Below are positions 14,570 through 18,023 of a stretch of 18,023 bases of DNA, in pieces. Position 1 is the stretch's first letter, and the number at the start of each line of letters is the position of its first letter. The notes beneath the pieces are model-generated. The model saw only the letters and a program-made list of their open reading frames with translations, made no database searches and was not told the origin of the DNA. Origin of the DNA: a bacterium. GTDB lineage: Bacteria > UBA9089 > CG2-30-40-21 > SBAY01. Location: the NCBI GenBank assembly GCA_040757115.1, contig JBFLYA010000069.1:1-18023 (forward strand), given 5' to 3'. The position numbers were made by a program, and so were the translations under genes.

Positions 14570-15344
14570 GGAAGAATTCCGTAACAAACTTCTAAAATAT
14601 GTTGATCAGTTTAATTTGGCTGTATCAACTGATAAAGGAGACTGGATTGTAAAAGGATTTATAGATATTGCAAAGAATATCTATACTATCTCTGTGGATA
14701 CCAAAGTTGTCTCAAAAATCATGGAGCTTCTTCTTTTCCCTAAAATATGTCAATTTGCTCAAGAAAATTACTATAAGATGGTTCTATGTAAAGAACAAAA
14801 CTTTTATCCGGATATGAGTTTTATTGATCTTGCTAACAATAAGTATGCATTAGATATTAAAAGCACTTATCGAAAAGATGGAAAGAGGGTAAATGGAATG
14901 ACATTGGGAGCATTCACAGGTTATTTTCGTGACCGCAAGAGTAAGAAAAATATTACTTTCCCTTATGATGAATATGTTGGTCACTTCGTTTTAGGAATAA
15001 TCTACTCCCGTGCAGATGAAAATGTGGATGAAAGAAAAATTTATCATCTTGATAATCTTCAGAATATAACTTCAGTCGTTAAGGATTTTACCTTCTTTGT
15101 ACAAGAAAAATATCTGATTGCAGAAGATAGACCAGGAAGTGGCAATACAAAAAATATAGGCTCGGTGGTCAATATTGATGAGTTGATAAATGGAAGCGGG
15201 CCTTTTGCAAAATTTGGAGAAGAGGTATTTGATGATTATTGGATGTATTATCTGACGAAGGATATGGCAAGAGCTGTAGATCTCAAAGGTTCTCCTTATA
15301 AAAATCTCAAAGAATATTTACAATATAAAAAATTAGAGGTATGA
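14538..15344 (+). CDS. EcoRV-like type II restriction endonuclease
   Basis: Predicted to cut double-stranded DNA at GATATC or a close relative. The protein (268 residues, EcoRV 245) follows EcoRV along most of its length. Catalytic PD...DIK is QNFYPD (87-92) with D92, then ALDIKS with D106 and K108, matching EcoRV D74, D90 and K92. VVSKIMELLLFPKI matches the EcoRV segment with E45. TLGAFTGYFRDRKSKKNITF and the PYDEYVGHFVLGIIYSR block also match. The recognition loop GSGNTKN (200-206) matches EcoRV GSGNTTN, with Lys in place of EcoRV Thr187. GAGGG is at good spacing before the ATG. The overlap with the preceding methylase gene suggests that methylase is made first. From memory of the EcoRV sequence, not a search. 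Confidence 0.92.
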   Translation: MDNSKEKQKIKEEFRNKLLKYVDQFNLAVSTDKGDWIVKGFIDIAKNIYTISVDTKVVSKIMELLLFPKICQFAQENYYKMVLCKEQNFYPDMSFIDLANNKYALDIKSTYRKDGKRVNGMTLGAFTGYFRDRKSKKNITFPYDEYVGHFVLGIIYSRADENVDERKIYHLDNLQNITSVVKDFTFFVQEKYLIAEDRPGSGNTKNIGSVVNIDELINGSGPFAKFGEEVFDDYWMYYLTKDMARAVDLKGSPYKNLKEYLQYKKLEV

Positions 15345-15347
15345 AAG

Positions 15348-16415
15348 ATGAATAGAGCCAATCCCCAACAGATGACATTGATTAAGGAAATTCCTGTTTT
15401 TCCTTCTACCCGCTATCAAGGGAGCAAACTAAAGATAGTAGATTGGATATGGGAAAATATTAAAGATTTAAAGTTCCATACCGCTCTTGATGCATTTGGA
15501 GGCACGGGGTGTGTTGCCTACCTCTTTAAACAGAAAGGGAAACAGGTTACTTACAATGATATATTGAAATTCAATTGGTTTATAGCACTTGCCTTGATTG
15601 AAAATGACTCTGTAACCCTGACCTCAAATGATATAACCTTTTTAGTTACTAATCATAAAGAGATTAAATATCCTTCTTTTGTTTATGATACATTCAAGGA
15701 CATCTATTTTACCGATGAAGAAAATCAATGGATAGATGTTGTTATTACTAATATAGATCAATTAGACAATCTATATAAAAGGGCTCTTGCTTATTATGCC
15801 CTTTTTCAGTCTTGTATAATTAAAAGACCATTTAATCTCTTTCATAGAAAGAATCTTTACTTAAGGTTTTCTGATGTTGAAAGGAACTTTGGGAATAAAA
15901 CCACATGGGATACACCTTTTTCCACACATTTTAGAAAGTTTATTGGTGAAGTCAATCAAGCAGTGTTCTCTAATGGTTTGCAGAATAAAGCAGTTAATTT
16001 AGATGTTTTTGATGTTGAAGGAAACTTTGATCTGGTTTATATTGATACGCCATATATTTCAAAAAAGGGTGTAGGGGTTGATTATTTTAGTTTCTATCAT
16101 TTTTTAGAGGGTTTGGTGAGGTATTCTGAATGGGAAAAGATGATTAATTATCGCACAAAACATAAAAAATTGAGAAGTGATAAAAATCCGTGGATTGATA
16201 AAAATCAAATTTGTTCAGCTTTTGAAAGATTAATTAAGAAGTTTGCAGATAGTATTCTGGTTATTTCATACAGGTCAGATGGTATCCCTACAATTTCCGA
16301 ATTGGTAAATCTGTTAAAGAAATACAAATCAGATGTAGAAGAATTAACGCGCAAAAATTACAAATATGTTTTGAGCAACAACGATTCGGAAGAGGTCTTA
16401 CTTATTGGAAAATAG
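15348..16415 (+). CDS. D12-class adenine-specific DNA methyltransferase
   Basis: Alpha-type (D12/MTase_2-like) N6-adenine methyltransferase, expected to protect the host at the endonuclease's site. RYQGSKLKIVDWI (22-34) and motif I ALDAFGGTGCVAYLF (46-60) are at the N-terminus, and motif IV YIDTPY (231-236) lies near the middle with Thr in place of the more usual Pro, as seen in some D12 enzymes. It has 355 residues. M.EcoRV is also of this class, but is smaller and has DPPY. AGAGG is upstream of the ATG; the gene starts three bases after the endonuclease stop, so the two are one transcript. Which of the two methylases guards GATATC cannot be told from sequence; this one is the natural candidate. 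Confidence 0.9.
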   Translation: MNRANPQQMTLIKEIPVFPSTRYQGSKLKIVDWIWENIKDLKFHTALDAFGGTGCVAYLFKQKGKQVTYNDILKFNWFIALALIENDSVTLTSNDITFLVTNHKEIKYPSFVYDTFKDIYFTDEENQWIDVVITNIDQLDNLYKRALAYYALFQSCIIKRPFNLFHRKNLYLRFSDVERNFGNKTTWDTPFSTHFRKFIGEVNQAVFSNGLQNKAVNLDVFDVEGNFDLVYIDTPYISKKGVGVDYFSFYHFLEGLVRYSEWEKMINYRTKHKKLRSDKNPWIDKNQICSAFERLIKKFADSILVISYRSDGIPTISELVNLLKKYKSDVEELTRKNYKYVLSNNDSEEVLLIGK

Positions 16416-16435
16416 AAAAGTAGGGAAGCAACTTC

Positions 16436-16524
16436 ATCTAACACAGCATAAAAGGTTCGTGCCGTGCGGCACTCACCCAAATTTTTGCTTCGCAAAAACT
16501 TCTTTTATGCTGACACCGTTATAC
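16436..16524 (+). other. attC-like folded recombination site closing the island
   Basis: ATCTAAC (16436-16442) fits the R'' consensus RYYYAAC, and GTTATAC (16518-16524) fits R' GTTRRRY at six of seven bases. Between them CAGCATAAAAG (16444-16454) pairs exactly with CTTTTATGCTG (16502-16512); inside are hairpins GTGCCG-TG-CGGCAC (16459-16472) and TTTTTGC-TTC-GCAAAAA (16482-16498). ATCTAAC complements GTTAGAT at the island's left end, as expected for the 5' end of an integron cassette. The spacers are uneven (1 and 5 bases), unlike a classical attC, so this is a candidate only. Confidence 0.45.
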
Positions 16525-16560
16525 GCAATTCTGCCGTATGGCGTTTGAAGATAGATAATT

Positions 16561-16819
16561 ATGAGAAAGAAAAATAGTAGGAGAAATAGATACATATTAA
16601 ACAGAATTACCGTTAATCCTAAAGTAATGGTTGGTAAGCCGACTATTAGAGGATTAAGAATTACTGTTGAGCAAGTTTTAAAGGCTCTTGCTAATGGAAT
16701 TCCAACTGAGGAAGTACTCAAAGAGTATCCAGAACTTGAGCCAGAAGATATTCATGCTGTTTTTGTATTATGCAACTGAATTAGTAAGCGAAGAACAAGT
16801 TTTTCCAGTTGCAGTATAA
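16561..16819 (+). pseudogene. DUF433 antitoxin gene with a frameshift
   Basis: DUF433 proteins are small helix-turn-helix antitoxins found beside DUF5615 PIN-like toxins. The frame from 16561 reads NRITVNPKVMVGKPTIRG and VEQVLKALANGIPTEEVL, the family core, then ends early at 16777-16779. The other frame continues with YYATELVSEEQVFPVAV to a stop at 16817-16819, the expected C-terminal part. One missing T in the T-run 16760-16764 explains it. The next gene is the cut-off toxin fragment, so the pair is dead unless the frameshift is an assembly error. Ribosome-binding sequence is weak. Confidence 0.8.
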
Positions 16820-16829
16820 GGTATAAAAA

Positions 16830-16946
16830 ATGAATCAAAAAGAACTAAGATTTTTAGTCGATGTTGGTGTTGGAAAGAAAGTAGAAAATTGGCTTTTAAG
16901 AAGTGGTTATAACATAAAAGATGTAAGAGATATAAATCCAGGGTAA
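16830..16946 (+). pseudogene. DUF5615 PIN-like toxin gene, truncated
   Basis: 38 codons: MNQKELRFLVDVGVGKKVEN, then WLLRSGYNIKDVRDINPG, then stop. FLVDVGVGKKVENWL...VRDINP is the N-terminus of DUF5615/PIN-like toxins, which usually have about 110-120 residues and a second acidic cluster (TxDxDFG) later. Everything after INP is lost: the Gly codon and the stop codon GGGTAA come from the boundary of the palindromic element at 16943, and no further toxin sequence appears between that element and lgt. The gene follows the DUF433 antitoxin by ten bases. Confidence 0.75.
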
Positions 16947-17031
16947 CTATTCACCACGAAGAACACGAAGGACACGAAGAAAATTAGATGGTCTCTGATG
17001 CGTCTCTGTGTCTGTGCGGTGAAATAGTTAC
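16943..17031. mobile_element. Element H: palindromic element interrupting the toxin gene
   Basis: GTAACTATTCACC (16943-16955) and GGTGAAATAGTTAC (17018-17031) are inverted repeats with one indel. The inside is CACGAAGAACACGAAGGA-type repeat (16955-16980) and TCTCTGTGTCTGTG words. It ends 21 bases before the lgt start. The toxin reading frame stops in its left end. Confidence 0.7.
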
Positions 17032-17052
17032 GATTAAAATGAGGATAACAAA

Positions 17053-17826
17053 ATGCATCCAGTATTTTTAAAGATAGGGCCAATTACCATTTATTCCTAT
17101 GGTGTTATGCTGGCTATGGCATTTGCCACAGGAATATATTTAGCCCAAAAAAGGGCAAAAAACATTGGATTGAATTCAAAAATAATTATTGACTTAGGTA
17201 TTTATATCCTGATAGGTTCAATTATTGGCGCAAGGCTTCTTTATGTCCTGACTAATTTAGACGAATATAAATCTCAACCATTACAAATAATCTTCTCAAG
17301 GTATGGATTTATATTTTATGGTGGATTAATAGGGGCAACGATTGTCAGTATCTGGTATTTAAAGAAACAGAAATTACCTGTCTGGGAAATAGCAGATGTC
17401 GTGGCACCGTCTATCGCCATAGGTCAGGCAATAGGTAGGATTGGGTGCTTTTTAAATGGATGTTGTTATGGGAAACCCACAACATTACCCTGGGGAGTGA
17501 TGATGCCAGGGAGTAATCCGCTGGATTTAACCCCACTTCACCCAACTCAACTCTACTCCAGTCTGGCTAATTTACTTACATTTCTTATACTTAGTTACTT
17601 GTGGCAAAAACGCAAATTTACTGGCCAGATATTTTTGAGCTATCTTATATTGTATTCTATCGCCAGATTTATGATTGAAATATATCGTGGGGATAACCCC
17701 GAAATGCTATTTCATCTTACGCTATCTCAAATAATAAGTATCTTTATTGGCTTAGTCGCAATGACCATTTATGGTCGTAAGGAAATAGGGAATAGACAAA
17801 TAAGTATTGAGAAGGAATCTATGTAA
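17053..17826 (+). CDS. lgt: Prolipoprotein diacylglyceryl transferase
   Basis: Inner-membrane enzyme that attaches diacylglycerol from phosphatidylglycerol to the lipobox Cys of prolipoproteins, the step before LspA. It has 257 residues and about seven membrane helices. MHPVFLKIGPITIYSYGVML is the standard N-terminus, FYGGLIGA (88-95) follows, and the signature is GRIGCFLNGCCYG (128-140), the Cys-rich variant of GRxGNFxNxE that some bacteria have. HPTQLYSSLANL and RFMIEIYRGDN match the C-terminal conserved region. GAGGATAAC precedes the ATG. It lies downstream of the disrupted toxin-antitoxin pair and of element H rather than next to lspA. Confidence 0.96.
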   Translation: MHPVFLKIGPITIYSYGVMLAMAFATGIYLAQKRAKNIGLNSKIIIDLGIYILIGSIIGARLLYVLTNLDEYKSQPLQIIFSRYGFIFYGGLIGATIVSIWYLKKQKLPVWEIADVVAPSIAIGQAIGRIGCFLNGCCYGKPTTLPWGVMMPGSNPLDLTPLHPTQLYSSLANLLTFLILSYLWQKRKFTGQIFLSYLILYSIARFMIEIYRGDNPEMLFHLTLSQIISIFIGLVAMTIYGRKEIGNRQISIEKESM

Positions 17827-17900
17827 TCTCCAAAATCTACAGATAACATAGATTGCTTATCCCTACAACGACATCTATGATTGATCCACAAATCAAGTGG

Positions 17901-17927
17901 TCTGGTGTCTGGGTGTCTAAGTGCCTG
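17901..17927. repeat. GTGTCTGGGTGTCTAAGTG leader repeat, matches element B
   Basis: These 27 bases match the complement of 2866-2892 in element B at 25 positions. They sit 10 bases before the four-helix-bundle start codon. Confidence 0.75.
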
Positions 17928-17937
17928 TGAGGTGGGT

Positions 17938-18023
17938 ATGAGTGACGATAAGTATCGGCTGGATGATTTTGAGCTTTATCAACTGGCACGTAAGTTTCGA
18001 CAAAATGTTTACAAGCTCATTAA
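17938..18023 (+). CDS. Four-helix-bundle (S23/IVP-type) protein, 3' end outside window
   Basis: The visible 28 residues, MSDDKYRLDDFELYQLARKF then RQNVYKLI, match the first helix of the four-helix-bundle family (TIGR02436 / 23S rRNA intervening-sequence protein type; FELYQLARKFRQxVYKL is characteristic). GAGGTGG lies just before the ATG. The family's function is not established; relatives occur in 23S rRNA intervening sequences, and Avd of diversity-generating retroelements has a related fold. The rest of the gene is beyond the window, and no reverse transcriptase is seen here. A shrunken relative lies at 7879-8053. Confidence 0.75.
   Translation, partial: MSDDKYRLDDFELYQLARKFRQNVYKLI

Noticed and set aside
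16943-17031. Target duplication around element H from the similar GATATAAATCCAGG and GATTAAAATGAGG flanks
   Set aside because: The resemblance needs several mismatches and gaps and is within what AT-rich sequence gives by chance.

Overview
The window looks like a chromosomal contig from an uncultured, AT-rich bacterium (roughly one third GC by eye). It carries ordinary bacterial housekeeping genes: IleS with a C-terminal zinc finger, LspA, Lgt, TatD, PurS/PurQ, the pilus motor PilT and EcfT. The intergenic regions are crowded with low-complexity, palindromic repeat modules of the kind I associate with candidate-phylum genomes. I cannot fix the phylum; Omnitrophota- or Desantisbacteria-like is only a guess.

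Layout. 1-890 (+): decayed polyprenyl-phosphate sugar-1-phosphate transferase (MraY/WecA family) with two frameshifts and a lost catalytic Asp. 891-1351: no gene, a 350-bp imperfect palindrome. 1352-7728 (-): in transcription order ecfT, purS, purQ, pilT, a coiled-coil protein, tatD, a DUF2149 protein and a peptidoglycan amidase, with palindromic elements wedged between them. 7741-8162: a discrete insertion with a 12-bp direct repeat at its edges, imperfect terminal inverted repeats and an internally deleted four-helix-bundle gene. 8197-12249 (+): promoter, DUF167 gene, ileS, a TraR/DksA-type zinc-finger gene and lspA. 12474-16524 (+): a compact defence island. 16561-16946 (+): a broken DUF433/DUF5615-type toxin-antitoxin pair. 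17053-17826 (+): lgt. 17938-end (+): start of another four-helix-bundle gene.

The defence island is the main find. It holds a TIR-like protein (DUF1863/ThsB type) coupled to a membrane protein of a family I cannot name, then a beta-class DNA methyltransferase, an EcoRV-like restriction endonuclease and a D12-class adenine methyltransferase. All five genes are co-oriented and tightly packed. Together they resemble a Thoeris-like abortive-infection module joined to an EcoRV-type restriction-modification module with two methylases. The island separates the lipoprotein genes lspA and lgt. A perfect 10-bp inverted repeat brackets it, and the right copy forms the R''-like box of a folded attC-like site. 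It may therefore be a very large integron-type cassette with no integrase nearby.

The second theme is a family of intergenic elements with terminal inverted repeats, three of them inside 10-12 bp direct repeats that look like target duplications. One carries a four-helix-bundle relic, and another shares sequence with the leader of the intact four-helix-bundle gene at the right edge. One element has cut off a toxin gene, one supplies the last ileS codons, and a related short repeat sits where the purQ ribosome-binding site should be.
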